Part shown: positions 47,201 through 56,614 of the stretch, one piece after another
Layout: every line of letters starts with the position of its first letter
How positions within the stretch are numbered: the stretch's first letter is position 1
Assembly (NCBI RefSeq): GCF_004340965.1
Contig: NZ_SLYA01000002.1
Coordinates: 248,001-312,000 of the forward strand
Direction: 5' to 3'
Source: Sphingomonas sp. PP-CE-1A-559
GTDB lineage: Bacteria > Pseudomonadota > Alphaproteobacteria > Sphingomonadales > Sphingomonadaceae
Length of the DNA stretch: 64,000 nt
Notes under the pieces: generated by a model
Told to the model about the DNA's origin: nothing
What the model saw: only the letters and a program-made list of their open reading frames with translations
Database searches by the model: none
Position numbers and translations under genes: made by a program

Positions 47201-47296
47201 GGCATTTCCAGCCGACGTGGTGGCCGTCTGGGCCATTGCCGGCGCAATCGACAGGAGTATCATCGCCGAGGCGGCGAGCAATTCGAACTTGGCCAT
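44237..47296 (-). CDS. TonB-dependent receptor
   Basis: 1019 residues from ATG 47296, preceded by GGAGAGGA; the frame to 47389 is not used. Signal peptide ~22 residues (…IAPAMAQ). After a low-complexity Thr/Pro/Gly stretch come a TonB-box-like IVVTAQRQ, the plug (DVPIAVSAFTADTIS, LERIEVLRGPQGTLFGRNAT) and a 22-strand barrel ending in Phe (YGIAAGFKF). The plug has a close Cys pair (DLCVGATCDQ). It imports an unknown substrate across the outer membrane; sphingomonads use many such receptors for carbohydrates and siderophores. Divergent from folE. Confidence 0.93.
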   Translation of the reverse strand: MAKFELLAASAMILLSIAPAMAQTATTSAGNAGPTNGPGQEAPSTPGTSTQTTPADTAASAYASQDIVVTAQRQSQRLQDVPIAVSAFTADTISKQQIVNPSALQQTLPNVTFTKTNFTTSSFTIRGIGDLCVGATCDQATAIHVNDMPLVTTRLFESEFFDLERIEVLRGPQGTLFGRNATSGVVNFITAKPDLSGIHAAAEAEYGNYDSKRARAMINLPFTDTLGIRVAGTYLNRDGYTKNTYDNSKIDGRDLYSIRGTLSWEPSSDTRVDLIGYYFREKDNRSRIQKQLCHRDPTGILGCLPDRLANETPNGNSTLAATLASTQYFGIAGTQLGHPEIAAIGLQNLYATDTYAGVVNPGDVRTVRIDSNPTYFAEEEQYTAKIFHDFGPVSFNFTGGFSRNTVDSTTDFNLAVENPLAANVGLNTLNAIGRPGVVIPLPGGALVNTGYLNGVRSVLIPNGPAGGACQSGADPNNVGVFGGNGIGCYAQSLDVDRSRQVNRQYSAEAHIDSSFDGMFNFLLGGIYVDSRSQNTDYFVNAFGLDYASGVLGAASSAAIPGVNGNAFLATPFYRNDGDDFRLKSYGIFGETYFEFNDKLKLTLGLRYNHDEKDVKARNITLNVLTPIGASNMTQGLNYTTTDFDSTRAGVQEYALDKVSFSRLTGRAVIDYKISPDNLIYASYSRGYKSGGINPPLPATFSVPTTFTPEKIDSFEIGSKNTFGNGALRLNVTGFYYKYKQLQLSRIVARTAVNDNVDANVYGVEAEAILSPIPAFVVNMNASYLHSEVSADKFLVNPRDPSGGRSDAVIIKDLQSAANCAVVPTTAGNIVGVNTYVGAVNSGLGLRGPVAIPTTNTTGAYSLCSVLASTAANPPAALRALFGVPTGALPYSVIDGVGVNIRGGKLPQAPTYKFSAGAQYTVAFGNGMSIVPRVDLNYTGGFTASIFNQLVDRVQGYEVINAQVQLNGAEDRWFLRGFVQNLTNNDSITGQAVGDQSSGLFTNIFTIDPRRYGIAAGFKF

Positions 47297-47499
47297 GTCA
47301 GTCCTCTCCCCGATCGTGCCGGTCTGTGCCGATTCACGATTTAGTTTTTCAGGTATGGCGAAGTAACGACGAAAACGATCTAGCGTCAACGCATTTTGAG
47401 CCCCGGATTACTGGGATTTACGGCGCGTTGCTGAAATGAAACAGTTGCAAAAGAGGACCCATGTTCCGATGTTTGGGTATGCTGACAAAGGGTGTTGCG

Positions 47500-48138
47500 A
47501 TGCGGGATGAACTGAACGGGTCCGATGGGCGGCCGGTTGAAGGCGATGTGCTGGGTCCCGACGGCAAGGTGATTGTGCCCGATGACGTAGCGTCGGCGAT
47601 CCGTACGTTGATCCGCTGGGCGGGAGACGATCCGACCCGCGAGGGGCTGCTCGACACGCCGCGTCGTGTTGCACGTGCGTGGAAGGAATATTGCGCGGGC
47701 TATGGCGACGATCCGGCGAAACATCTCGACCGCGTGTTCGAGGAAGTCGGCGGCTATGACGAGATCGTGCTGCTCAAGGACATCCCGTTCCAGTCGCATT
47801 GCGAGCATCACATGGCGCCGATCATCGGCAAGGCGCACATCGCGTACCTGCCGCGCAATCATGTCGTCGGCATCTCGAAGCTCGCGCGCGTGTTGCATGG
47901 CTTCGCGCGGCGGCTGCAGGTGCAGGAGCGGCTGACCGCGGAAGTGGCGGACTGCATCTGGGACAACCTCAAGCCGCAGGGCGTCGCGGTGGTGATCGAG
48001 GCGAGCCATGCCTGCATGACCGCGCGCGGTGTCCGCACGCCGGGGGTGACGATGGTCACGAGCCGGATGATGGGCGTGTTCCGCGACGACGAGCGCAGCC
48101 GCAAGGAAGTGCTGGCGTTGATGGGGCGCGGCGTTTGA
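47500..48138 (+). CDS. folE: GTP cyclohydrolase I
   Basis: 212 residues from ATG 47500, with AAAGGG 7 bp upstream; ATGs at 47461 and 47479 are weaker alternatives. It makes dihydroneopterin triphosphate from GTP, the first step of folate/pterin synthesis. Zinc and active-site blocks: PFQSHCEHHMAPIIGKAHIA, GISKLARVL, FARRLQVQERLT, and EASHACMTARGVRTPG. The first gene of folE-SDR-folB, with TGATG overlap to the next. Confidence 0.96.
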   Translation: MRDELNGSDGRPVEGDVLGPDGKVIVPDDVASAIRTLIRWAGDDPTREGLLDTPRRVARAWKEYCAGYGDDPAKHLDRVFEEVGGYDEIVLLKDIPFQSHCEHHMAPIIGKAHIAYLPRNHVVGISKLARVLHGFARRLQVQERLTAEVADCIWDNLKPQGVAVVIEASHACMTARGVRTPGVTMVTSRMMGVFRDDERSRKEVLALMGRGV

Positions 48139-48908
48139 TGCGAACCGTCCTGGTGACGGGCGGGGCGAAGCGGCTGGGCGCGGCGATCGTTCGGCGGCTG
48201 GCTGCGGACGGGCATGCCGTGGTCGTGCATCAGGGACATTCTCCCGACGAGGCGGCTGCGCTGGTGCAGGAGATCGTCGACGGGGGAGGGCGTGCTGCTG
48301 CGGTGCCTGGGGACCTGAATGACCTCGGCACGATCGGCGACCTGTTTGCGGCGGCGCGCACTGCGATTGGCGGACGGATCGACGGACTGGTAAACTGCGC
48401 GTCGAAGTTCGAGTTCGACCGACCACCGACCGTCGATCCGGTGCTGTTCGCCGAGCTTGGCGCGATCAATTGCGGCGCGCCGGTGCTGCTGGCGTCCGCG
48501 CTGGCGTCGCAGGACGACGTCGCGGACGGCGCTGTGGTCAATGTGCTCGACCAGAAGGTCGCCAACCTCAACCCGGACTTCTTCTCGTACAGTTGCGGCA
48601 AGATCGCGCTGGAGGGGGCAACGACGATGCTGGCACAGGCGCTCGGCCCGCGTATCTCGGTCAACGCGGTATCGCCGGGGCTGACCTTGCCGAGCGGAGA
48701 CCAGAGCGAAGAAGAGTTCGCGGCCGTAGCGAGCGACAATTTGCTCGAGCGACCGGTCGGCGCCGAAGCGGTCGCGGACGCGGTCGCGTGGCTGCTGATC
48801 GCAAAAGGCGTGACGGGGCAGAATGTGTTCGTGGATTGCGGACAACGGTTTCTGACGCGAGACGGTGACGTGATGTTCGATCGGGACCCTGGGGGGCGGA
48901 ATGGCTGA
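48138..48908 (+). CDS. SDR oxidoreductase, FolM/pteridine-reductase-like
   Basis: 256 residues from ATG 48138, overlapping the folE stop by one base. The cofactor motif TGGAKRLGAAIVRRL has the T-G-x3-R-x-G form seen in pteridine reductases and FolM. The catalytic YSCGK (Tyr-x3-Lys) follows NVLDQKVANLNPDFF. Context between folE and folB supports action on a pterin, such as dihydrobiopterin or dihydromonapterin reduction; not proven. It overlaps folB by 8 bp. Confidence 0.88.
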   Translation: MRTVLVTGGAKRLGAAIVRRLAADGHAVVVHQGHSPDEAAALVQEIVDGGGRAAAVPGDLNDLGTIGDLFAAARTAIGGRIDGLVNCASKFEFDRPPTVDPVLFAELGAINCGAPVLLASALASQDDVADGAVVNVLDQKVANLNPDFFSYSCGKIALEGATTMLAQALGPRISVNAVSPGLTLPSGDQSEEEFAAVASDNLLERPVGAEAVADAVAWLLIAKGVTGQNVFVDCGQRFLTRDGDVMFDRDPGGRNG

Positions 48909-49257
48909 ATTCACGACGATCCTGGACGGGCTCGAGGTGATGATGCGCCTCGGCATCCACCCGCACGAGGTCGCGCCACAACGCGTAGTCGTCTCGGTCG
49001 AAATGACGGTCGTGTATCCAGCCCCGCTCGGCGAGGATGCGATCGGTGAAGTGCTCGATTACGACTTCGTCCGCGCAGGCATCCTTGCGATGGTAGCGGA
49101 GCGCCCGTTCGCGCTGCAGGAGACGCTCTGCGAGGCGATCGCTGCACTGTGCCTGAGGGACGAACGGGTGAGGCGGGTCGAGATCGAGACGATGAAGACC
49201 GACGTCTACCCGGACGCCGCGATCGGCTGCCGCATCGTGCGGGAGCGACGGATCTAG
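48901..49257 (+). CDS. folB: Dihydroneopterin aldolase family protein
   Basis: 118 residues. FolB cleaves dihydroneopterin to hydroxymethyl-dihydropterin and glycolaldehyde. Expected blocks: EVMMRLGIHPHEVAPQ (near the usual G-x-x-x-x-E), VLDYDFVRAGI, ALQETLCEAIAALCL, and VEIETMKTDVYPDA with the conserved Lys. The start overlaps the SDR stop by 8 bp, so the three pterin genes form one coupled operon. Confidence 0.9.
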   Translation: MAEFTTILDGLEVMMRLGIHPHEVAPQRVVVSVEMTVVYPAPLGEDAIGEVLDYDFVRAGILAMVAERPFALQETLCEAIAALCLRDERVRRVEIETMKTDVYPDAAIGCRIVRERRI

Positions 49258-49286
49258 CGGGAGATCGATCCAGCGTTTGGGAAAGA

Positions 49287-49344
49287 CTTGTTTCCCCGCG
49301 AAGGCGGGGATCCAGACTGGGCTCCCGCCTTCGCGGGAGAACAG
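49287..49344. repeat. Palindromic repeat, family B
   Basis: TTTCCCCGCGAAGGCGGGGA then GCTCCCGCCTTCGCGGGAGA. Arms are inverted and each is a small palindrome. The right half matches the copy at 54187-54246 over about 24 bases. Located between folB and the DJ-1 gene. Confidence 0.85.
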
Positions 49345-49488
49345 GTAGGGCATGCCTCCGTATGATTGCCGACCGGTCCTGCTCAGGGCGATAGTCCCAC
49401 GTTCGGGCGCAATTCGTTTCACATGCGTAAGGCGCCGATCCTAGAGCCGGTTCGTTCTCTCCCCACGAACGCGATCCGGAGACCAAAA

Positions 49489-50166
49489 TTGAAAATTCTC
49501 GTCGTCCTCACCTCGCATGCCGATCTCGGTGATACCGGCCGCAAGACCGGCTTCTGGCTCGAGGAACTTGCCGCGCCTTACTACGTGTTCAAGGATGCCG
49601 GCGTGGACATCACGCTCGCGTCGCCGGCCGGTGGCCAGCCGCCGCTCGATCCAAGCAGCGCCAAGCCCGAAGCGCAGACCGATGCGACGCGGCGGTTCGA
49701 CGCCGATGCGGAGGCCACCGCGGCGCTCGCCGATACGCGCGTACTGTCCGACATGCAGATCGCCGACTACGACGCAGTATTCTATCCCGGTGGGCACGGG
49801 CCGCTCTGGGATCTCGCCAACGATCCGGCATCGATCGCTTTGATCGAGACCGCGATCGGCGCAGGGAAGCCCGTCGCGCTGGTCTGTCACGCACCCGGCG
49901 TGCTGCGCGACGTAAAGGCCGCTGACGGTACGCCACTCGTGAAGGGCAAGACGGTAACCGGCTTCACCAACAGCGAAGAGGCGGCCGTCGGGCTCAGCGA
50001 TGTCGTGCCGTTCCTGGTCGAAGACATGCTGCAACAGAAGGGCGGCACCTATTCGAAGACCGCCGACTGGGGCGTGTACGTGGTCGAGGACGGCCTGCTG
50101 ATCACCGGCCAGAACCCCGCTTCGTCGGCCAAGGCGGCAGAGGCGTTGCTGGCGAAACTGGCGTAA
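49489..50166 (+). CDS. DJ-1/PfpI family protein (Hsp31/glyoxalase III-like)
   Basis: 225 residues from TTG 49489, with GGAGA 7 bp upstream; the open frame extends to 49366 without a good start. KILVVLTSHADLG begins the fold. The nucleophile elbow is ALVCHAPGVLRDV (Cys), with PGGHGPLWDL before and VTGFTNSEEAAVGLSDVVPF after, as in Hsp31-type proteins. Family members act as glutathione-independent glyoxalase or protein deglycase/chaperone. Convergent with leuA. Confidence 0.9.
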   Translation: MKILVVLTSHADLGDTGRKTGFWLEELAAPYYVFKDAGVDITLASPAGGQPPLDPSSAKPEAQTDATRRFDADAEATAALADTRVLSDMQIADYDAVFYPGGHGPLWDLANDPASIALIETAIGAGKPVALVCHAPGVLRDVKAADGTPLVKGKTVTGFTNSEEAAVGLSDVVPFLVEDMLQQKGGTYSKTADWGVYVVEDGLLITGQNPASSAKAAEALLAKLA

Positions 50167-50210
50167 GGAGAAACGGCCACCGGTTCAGCGGGTGGCCGTC
50201 TTTTACAAGG

Positions 50211-51869
50211 TCAGGCGCGGTTGGCGGCGCTCAGGACCGCACGCACCGAGGCGGTGGCAATGTCGGTATCCATGCCGACGCCGAACACGGTCCGACCCTC
50301 GGCGGTCCGGCATTCGACGTAAGCCGCCGCCTGCGCATCCGCCCCGTGGCCGATCGCGTGCTCGTTGTAGTCGACCACGTCCAAAGTCGGCCCGGTCGAC
50401 TCCGCGATCGCCGCGATCACGCCGGAAATCAGCCCGTTGCCGCGCCCCGAGATCGACCGCTCCTCGCCATCGATCGCGACGCGACCGATGAACACCCGCT
50501 GCCCCGAAGCACCGCTCTCCTCGTAATCGCGCAACTCGACGCGGTCGTCCGCCTGCGGCATGTACGTCCGCTCGAACAGGCCCCAGATATCCGCCGCGTT
50601 CAGCTCGCGGCTTGTCTCGTCGGCATAGGCCTGGACGTGACGGCTGAAGTCCGCCTGCAACCGTTTGGGCAGTTTCAGCCCCTTGTCCTGCTCGATGACC
50701 CAGGCGACGCCGCCCTTGCCCGACTGCGAGTTGACGCGGATCACCGCCTCGTAGCTGCGGCCGAGATCGGCGGGGTCGATCGGGAGATACGGCACCTCCC
50801 ACAGCGTGTCGTTCTTCGCTTCCTGCGCCGCAAAGCCCTTCTTGATCGCGTCCTGATGCGATCCGGAAAACGCCGTGAACACCAGGTCACCGGCATAGGG
50901 CGTGCGCGGGTGGACGGGGATGTTGGTGCAGTAATTGACCGTGTTCACGACCCCGTCGATGTCCGACAGGTCGAGCTTCGGGTCGACGCCCTGCGTGTAC
51001 ATGTTGAGCGCGACGGTCACGAGATCGCAATTGCCGGTGCGCTCGCCATTGCCGAGCAGGCAGCCCTCGACGCGGTCCGCGCCCGCCATCATGCCGAGTT
51101 CCGCCGCCGCGACGCCGGTACCGCGGTCGTTGTGCGTGTGCAGCGAGATCGCCACCGCGTCGCGATTGCGGATATGGCGCCCAAACCATTCGATCTGGTC
51201 GGCATAGATGTTCGGCGTCGCGCACTCGACGGTGGCGGGCAGGTTGAAGATGATCGGGTTCTCGGGCGTAGGCATCAGGACGTCCATCACCGCCTCGCAA
51301 ACTTCCAGCGAGAAATCGAGTTCGGCGGTCGAAAAGGTCTCGGGGCTGTATTCGAACTGCCAGCGGACGTTCGGCTGCTTGGCGGCTTGGTCGCGCAGCA
51401 CCTTGGCGCCGTCGATCGCGATCTGCTTCACCTGCGCCCGGTCCATCCCGAACACGATCTTGCGCCATGCCGGCGACACCGCGTTGTAGAGGTGCACGAT
51501 CGCGGTCTTAGCGCCGACGAGGCTGGCAAAGCTCGTCTCGATCAGGTCGCGGCGCGACTGGGTCAGCACCTGGATCGATACGTCGTCAGGGATGCGGCCG
51601 GTCTTCACGAGGCCGGAGATGAAGTCGAATTCGGTCGCGCCGGCGCTCGGGAAGCCGACCTCGATCTCCTTCAGTCCGACCTTGCAGAGCAGGTCGAAGA
51701 AGCGCGTTTTCTTCTCCGCGTCCATCGGGTCGATCAGCGCCTGGTTGCCGTCGCGCAGATCGGTCGACAGCCAGCGCGGCGGCTTGACGATCGTCTTCGA
51801 CGGCCATTGGCGGTCGGGCAAGTCGACTTGTGGGAAGGGACGGTATTTGGTCGATGGGTCGCGCAGCAT
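50211..51869 (-). CDS. leuA: 2-isopropylmalate synthase
   Basis: 552 residues, the longer LeuA subfamily that begins [19 protein letters not shown]. It condenses 2-ketoisovalerate with acetyl-CoA in leucine synthesis. Metal and catalytic blocks: [34 protein letters not shown], and [14 protein letters not shown]-terminal leucine-sensing domain follows residue ~430 ([11 protein letters not shown] at the end). Upstream lies a leucine-rich leader peptide with an inverted repeat, pointing to attenuation. Confidence 0.96.
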   Translation of the reverse strand: MLRDPSTKYRPFPQVDLPDRQWPSKTIVKPPRWLSTDLRDGNQALIDPMDAEKKTRFFDLLCKVGLKEIEVGFPSAGATEFDFISGLVKTGRIPDDVSIQVLTQSRRDLIETSFASLVGAKTAIVHLYNAVSPAWRKIVFGMDRAQVKQIAIDGAKVLRDQAAKQPNVRWQFEYSPETFSTAELDFSLEVCEAVMDVLMPTPENPIIFNLPATVECATPNIYADQIEWFGRHIRNRDAVAISLHTHNDRGTGVAAAELGMMAGADRVEGCLLGNGERTGNCDLVTVALNMYTQGVDPKLDLSDIDGVVNTVNYCTNIPVHPRTPYAGDLVFTAFSGSHQDAIKKGFAAQEAKNDTLWEVPYLPIDPADLGRSYEAVIRVNSQSGKGGVAWVIEQDKGLKLPKRLQADFSRHVQAYADETSRELNAADIWGLFERTYMPQADDRVELRDYEESGASGQRVFIGRVAIDGEERSISGRGNGLISGVIAAIAESTGPTLDVVDYNEHAIGHGADAQAAAYVECRTAEGRTVFGVGMDTDIATASVRAVLSAANRA

Positions 51870-51907
51870 GGCTCGTGTCTCTCGTGTCGTCGGGAGCGTT
51901 CGGGTCA

Positions 51908-51967
51908 GCCCTTAGGCGCGAGGCGCGGGGCATGGCCACCGCGCAAACGATCGGCGCGCCTAAGGGC
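51908..51967 (-). promoter_or_regulatory. Candidate leuA attenuator hairpin
   Basis: GCCCTTAGGCGCG (51908-51920) and CGCGCCTAAGGGC (51955-51967) are perfect 13-bp inverted copies. On the leuA transcript the 5' arm overlaps the leader peptide's last codons and stop; the 3' arm ends 38 nt before the leuA ATG. A GCGCGG/CCGCGC inner hairpin can form between them. No U-run follows, so control may be translational or Rho-linked rather than intrinsic. Confidence 0.65.
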
Positions 51968-52004
51968 GCGTAAGTCGAAGCAGCAGGAGGCGGCCATACG
52001 TCAT
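51960..52004 (-). CDS. leuL: leuA leader peptide (14 codons, Leu-rich)
   Basis: ATG at 52004 and TAG at 51960-51962 give MTYGRLLLLRLTRP: four consecutive Leu codons (CTC CTG CTG CTT) and a fifth after one Arg. A leucine run in a short open frame just before a leucine-synthesis gene is the hallmark of ribosome-mediated attenuation. The stop lies inside the 5' arm of the 13-bp inverted repeat, so ribosome position would decide whether that stem forms. Confidence 0.8.
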   Translation of the reverse strand: MTYGRLLLLRLTRP

Positions 52005-52014
52005 TATCGTCGTC

Positions 52015-52050
52015 CTATCGCGCGGACACAGTCCGTGTCCAGCGCGATAG
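52015..52050 (-). other. Strong hairpin between yceI and the leuA leader
   Basis: CTATCGCGC+GGACAC (52015-52029) pairs with GTGTCC and GCGCGATAG (52035-52050) with one bulged base: 15 pairs. It ends 10 nt before the leader-peptide ATG. No U-run follows on the minus strand. It could end yceI transcription, protect the leuA mRNA 5' end, or be a protein site. Confidence 0.6.
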
Positions 52051-52063
52051 AAAATTCGACAGA

Positions 52064-52669
52064 TTATTGCGCCGAGAACGCAGCGTTGATCGTCAGGTCG
52101 ACCTTGTCCGACACGACCGGGGCGTAGGCGCCGATATTGAAGTCGCTACGCTTGATCGAAGTCGTCGCGCGGAAGCCGAAGTTGAGCTTCTTGTTCATCG
52201 GGTTCGCACCGGCACCGATGAAGGTCGCCTGGAGCACGACCGGCTTGGTGACGCCCTTGAGCGTGAGGTCGCCGGTGATCGTCGCCTTGTCGCCGGTCGC
52301 GACGACCTTGGTCGAGACGAACTTGGCAGTCGGATAGGTCGCGGCGTCGAAGAAATCCTTCGACTTGAGATGGCCCGCAAACGGTGCCGCGGTGACCGAA
52401 AGCTGGTCGATCGCGAAGTTCACTTCGACCTTGGTCGCGTTCGGCTTGGCGGGATCGATCGTGATGCTGCCCCCCGACGCGCCGAGCTGCCCTTCGAGCA
52501 TCGAGAAGCCCATGTGGTTGACCTGCCACGTCACCTGCGTGTGGTTGGGGTCGACCGCGTAGGTGCCAGCGGCGACGCGTGCCTTGACGGGGGCGCCGGG
52601 GATGGCGGCGGTCTGTGCCAGCACGGGTGCGGCGGTGAGGGCGAGGATGGTGGCTAGGACTAGGCGCAT
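52064..52669 (-). CDS. YceI family periplasmic protein
   Basis: 201 residues from ATG 52669, with AGGAGA upstream; the frame to 53044 runs through repeats. Signal peptide ~18 residues (…APVLAQ). The lipocalin-like YceI barrel has YAVDPNHTQVTWQVNHMGFS, HLKSKDFFDAATYPTAKFVS, and ITGDLTLKGVTKPV. YceI proteins bind isoprenoid-like lipids such as polyprenols. Its place inside the ilv-leu block is unexplained and may be chance. Confidence 0.92.
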   Translation of the reverse strand: MRLVLATILALTAAPVLAQTAAIPGAPVKARVAAGTYAVDPNHTQVTWQVNHMGFSMLEGQLGASGGSITIDPAKPNATKVEVNFAIDQLSVTAAPFAGHLKSKDFFDAATYPTAKFVSTKVVATGDKATITGDLTLKGVTKPVVLQATFIGAGANPMNKKLNFGFRATTSIKRSDFNIGAYAPVVSDKVDLTINAAFSAQ

Positions 52670-52818
52670 GCGGGGTCTCCTGTTTGACGCGCGATGCTGG
52701 CCGAGCGGGGCGGGCGCGTCAAATGACGTTATGCCAACGCTGTGTTTCGGAATTGGGTCGGTGGGGGGCGCGCTCGCGCTCCCGCTCCCGCTCCCGGTAC
52801 AGTACATCGCCAGCTCTC

Positions 52819-52896
52819 GTTCCCCCGCGGACGCGGGGGCCCAGCTAAACCACGAACACCGCCCGAGACCCTGGACCCCCGCGTTCGCGAGGGAAC
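52819..52896. repeat. Palindromic repeat, family B-like (long)
   Basis: GTTCCCCCGCGGACGCGGGG then, inverted, CCCCCGCGTTCGCGAGGGAA. Ends GTTCCC...GGGAAC are inverted; the centre is longer than in the other B copies. Confidence 0.7.
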
Positions 52897-52934
52897 AGAA
52901 AGGGGAGACTGGCTCCCACCTTATAATAATAATA

Positions 52935-53041
52935 CCACCCCGGCGAAGGCCGGGGCCCAATTGGGGGACGTCGCTAACGGAAGGCGGCGTTCCGTTACTC
53001 GAACCTTCCCAACTGGGCCCCGGCCTTCGCCGGGGTGGTGG
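52935..53041. repeat. Palindromic repeat, family A
   Basis: CCACCCCGGCGAAGGCCGGG at the left and, inverted, CCCGGCCTTCGCCGGGGTGG at the right, with a conserved ~45-bp centre. The same element lies in the opposite orientation at 61999-62104: the reverse complement of that centre aligns with this one (GGGGGACGTCGC…CCGTTA). Confidence 0.9.
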
Positions 53042-53145
53042 CACGCGCGGGAACGCCAGCCCGTCGGACCCGGCGAAGCCGTGCCCTATAGGCAGGCTCC
53101 GTCGTGCCGGCCGCGCTCACGCGCTGTCGCGCGCTCGCGTTCGCG

Positions 53146-54249
<1,104 letters not shown>

Positions 54250-54266
54250 TTAAAAGCGGAGAAGTG

Positions 54267-54782
54267 TTAGGCCGGCTCTTTGCCGCGGGCGATCGCGACT
54301 ATGCCGGTGCGGGCGACTTCGATCAGGCCGACTTCGCCCATGAGTTCGACGAACTTGTCGATCTTGTCGATCCCGCCGGTGACCTCGAACACGAAGCTCG
54401 ACGTCGTCGCATCGACCACGCGCGCGCGGTAGACGTCGGCGAGGCGCAACGCTTCGATCCGGTGGTCCCCGGTGCCACGGACCTTGACCAGCGCCAACTC
54501 GCGTTCGACGTGCGCGCCTTGTGCCGTAAGGTCGGTGACCTTGTGCACCGGCACCAGCCGATCGAGCTGCGCGATGATCTGCTCCATCGTCGCCGGCGAC
54601 GCGCTGGTGACGATGGTGATCCGGCTGACCGACTTGTCCGCGGTGATCTCGCTCACCGTCAGGCTCTCGATATTATAGCCGCGCGCGGTGAACAGGCCGG
54701 CGATCCGGGCGAGGATGCCCGGTTCGTTGTCGACGATGACGGCGAGCGTGTGCCGCTCGGCCTTTTCCTGGGAAATGTGCAT
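54267..54782 (-). CDS. ilvN: Acetolactate synthase small (regulatory) subunit
   Basis: 171 residues. The N-terminal ACT domain has HTLAVIVDNEPGILARIAGL and FTARGYNIESLTVS, which bind valine for feedback control. The C-terminal domain reads ALVKVRGTGDHRIEALRLAD and SSFVFEVTGGIDKIDKFVEL. It starts one base after the ilvB stop, so translation is tightly linked and subunits are made together. Confidence 0.96.
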   Translation of the reverse strand: MHISQEKAERHTLAVIVDNEPGILARIAGLFTARGYNIESLTVSEITADKSVSRITIVTSASPATMEQIIAQLDRLVPVHKVTDLTAQGAHVERELALVKVRGTGDHRIEALRLADVYRARVVDATTSSFVFEVTGGIDKIDKFVELMGEVGLIEVARTGIVAIARGKEPA

Positions 54783-54783
54783 C

Positions 54784-56532
54784 TTAAACCAGCGCCTTCG
54801 CTTCGTCGTCCATCGTGCCGGACACTTCGTTCGCCTGCAGGATCATGTCGGTATGCGCAGCCCCCGACGGGATCATCGGGAAGCAGTTGGTCAGCTGCGA
54901 CACTCGGCAATCGACGATCACCGGGCCGTCATACGCGAGCATCTCGGCGATCCCGCTCTCGAGCTGGTCGCGCGTCTCGATCAGGAGGCCCTTCCAGCCA
55001 TACGCCTCGCCGAGCTTCACGAAATCGGGCAGCGAATCCGAATAGCTCTCGGCATAGCGGCTCTCATAGGTGAGCTCCTGCCATTGGCGGACCATGCCCA
55101 TATACTGGTTGTTGAGGATGAAGATCTTCACCGGCAACCGGTATTGCGACGCCGTCGCCAGCTCCTGGATGTTCATCTGGATCGACGCTTCGCCGGCGAT
55201 GTCGATCACCAGCGCGTTCGGGTTGCCGAGCTGCGCGCCGATCGCGGCCGGCAGGCCGTAACCCATCGTGCCGAGACCGCCGCTGGTCAGCCACTTGTTC
55301 GGCTTCTCGAACCCGAAATGCTGGGCTGCCCACATCTGGTGCTGGCCAACCTCGGTCGTGATGATCGGTGACCGGGCGTGCGTCGCGTCGAACAGCGCGC
55401 GGATCGCGCGCTGCGGCATGATCTCGTTCGGATCGTTCTCGGGGAAATCGAGACACTTCACCGCACGCCAGCCGGCGATCCGCCGCTGCCAGTCGGTCGT
55501 GTCGGGCTTGGGATGCTGGCGGCTCTTCCAGATCCGCACCATGTCCTCGAGCGCATGACCGACGTCCGCGATGATCCCGAGATCGACGCGCACCGTCTTG
55601 TTCACTGACGAGCGATCGATGTCGATATGTACTTTCCGCGAGTTCGGGCTGAACGCGTCGAGCCGCCCCGTCACGCGGTCGTCGAAGCGCGAGCCGAGCG
55701 CGACGACGAGGTCGGCCTGGTTCATCGCCATGTTGGCCTCGTACGTGCCGTGCATCCCGAGCATGCCGAGCCACTGCGGGCCGGACGCGGGATAGGCGCC
55801 GAGGCCCATCAGCGTCGACGTCACCGGTGCGCCGGTAATGCGGACGAGTTCGCACAGCAACTGGCTCGCGGCGGGGCCCGAGTTGATGATGCCGCCGCCG
55901 GTGTACAGGATCGGGCGTTCGGCCGCGGCCAGCATGTCGACGAGTTGCTCGATCTGCGACTGGTCGGCCTTCACCTGCGGGCGATAGGTCTTGTGCTGGA
56001 TCGGCCCCGGCTTCTTGTAGCGCGCGGTCGCGACCTGCACGTCCTTGGGGATGTCGACGACCACCGGCCCCGGACGCCCCGAGGTGGCGATGTGGAACGC
56101 CTCGTGGATCACGTCGCCAAGCTTGGCGGGATCCTTCACGAGGTAGTTATGCTTTGAGCAATGGCGCGTGATGCCGACGGTATCGGCTTCCTGGAACGCG
56201 TCGGTACCGATCAGCGCGGTCGGCACCTGGCCGGTGATCACGACCATCGGGATCGAATCCATCAGCGCATCGGTGATCCCGGTGACCGCGTTGGTCGCGC
56301 CCGGACCCGAAGTGACGAGCACCACGCCCGGCTTGCCGGTCGAGCGGGCATAGCCTTCCGCGGCATGCGTCGCAGCCTGTTCGTGGCGCACGAGGATGTG
56401 CTTGATCCGGCCGCTGCGAAACAACGCGTCGTAGATCGGCAGCACGGCACCACCCGGATAGCCGAAGACGACCTCCACACCGAGATCGCACAGCGCCTCG
56501 ATCAGGATATCGGCTCCACTCTTCTCGGTCAT
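54784..56532 (-). CDS. ilvB: Acetolactate synthase large (catalytic) subunit
   Basis: 582 residues. A TPP and FAD enzyme that makes acetolactate and acetohydroxybutyrate. TPP glutamate in VRHEQAATHAAEGYARSTGK; VTSGPGATNAVTGITDALMD; the FAD region; and the TPP-binding block IAGEASIQMNIQELATA, where the usual G-D-G reads A-G-E. SIQMN follows as expected. It lies 82 bp after miaA on the same strand; no leader peptide was seen upstream. Confidence 0.96.
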   Translation of the reverse strand: MTEKSGADILIEALCDLGVEVVFGYPGGAVLPIYDALFRSGRIKHILVRHEQAATHAAEGYARSTGKPGVVLVTSGPGATNAVTGITDALMDSIPMVVITGQVPTALIGTDAFQEADTVGITRHCSKHNYLVKDPAKLGDVIHEAFHIATSGRPGPVVVDIPKDVQVATARYKKPGPIQHKTYRPQVKADQSQIEQLVDMLAAAERPILYTGGGIINSGPAASQLLCELVRITGAPVTSTLMGLGAYPASGPQWLGMLGMHGTYEANMAMNQADLVVALGSRFDDRVTGRLDAFSPNSRKVHIDIDRSSVNKTVRVDLGIIADVGHALEDMVRIWKSRQHPKPDTTDWQRRIAGWRAVKCLDFPENDPNEIMPQRAIRALFDATHARSPIITTEVGQHQMWAAQHFGFEKPNKWLTSGGLGTMGYGLPAAIGAQLGNPNALVIDIAGEASIQMNIQELATASQYRLPVKIFILNNQYMGMVRQWQELTYESRYAESYSDSLPDFVKLGEAYGWKGLLIETRDQLESGIAEMLAYDGPVIVDCRVSQLTNCFPMIPSGAAHTDMILQANEVSGTMDDEAKALV

Positions 56533-56614
56533 TTCATATCATCCTTTGCGAGAACGCTGCCTTTAGCGTCTCGTGGATGGGCCGGCTATCGATATAAAAG
56601 ATGCGTGTCAAACA

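Larger units (their letters stand above)
52670..53145. other. 476-bp repeat-rich gap between yceI and ilvC
   Basis: No gene is supported. The gap holds a CTCCCG tandem near 52775, a family B-like palindrome (52819-52896), a short ATA tandem (about 52923-52934) and a family A palindrome (52935-53041). It falls within the minus-strand branched-chain block and may split it into separate transcription units. Confidence 0.75.

Noticed and set aside
44942..47344. 800-residue open frame opposite the TonB receptor
   Set aside because: It lies wholly antisense to a well-supported receptor gene and has the Arg/Val-rich composition typical of high-GC antisense frames.
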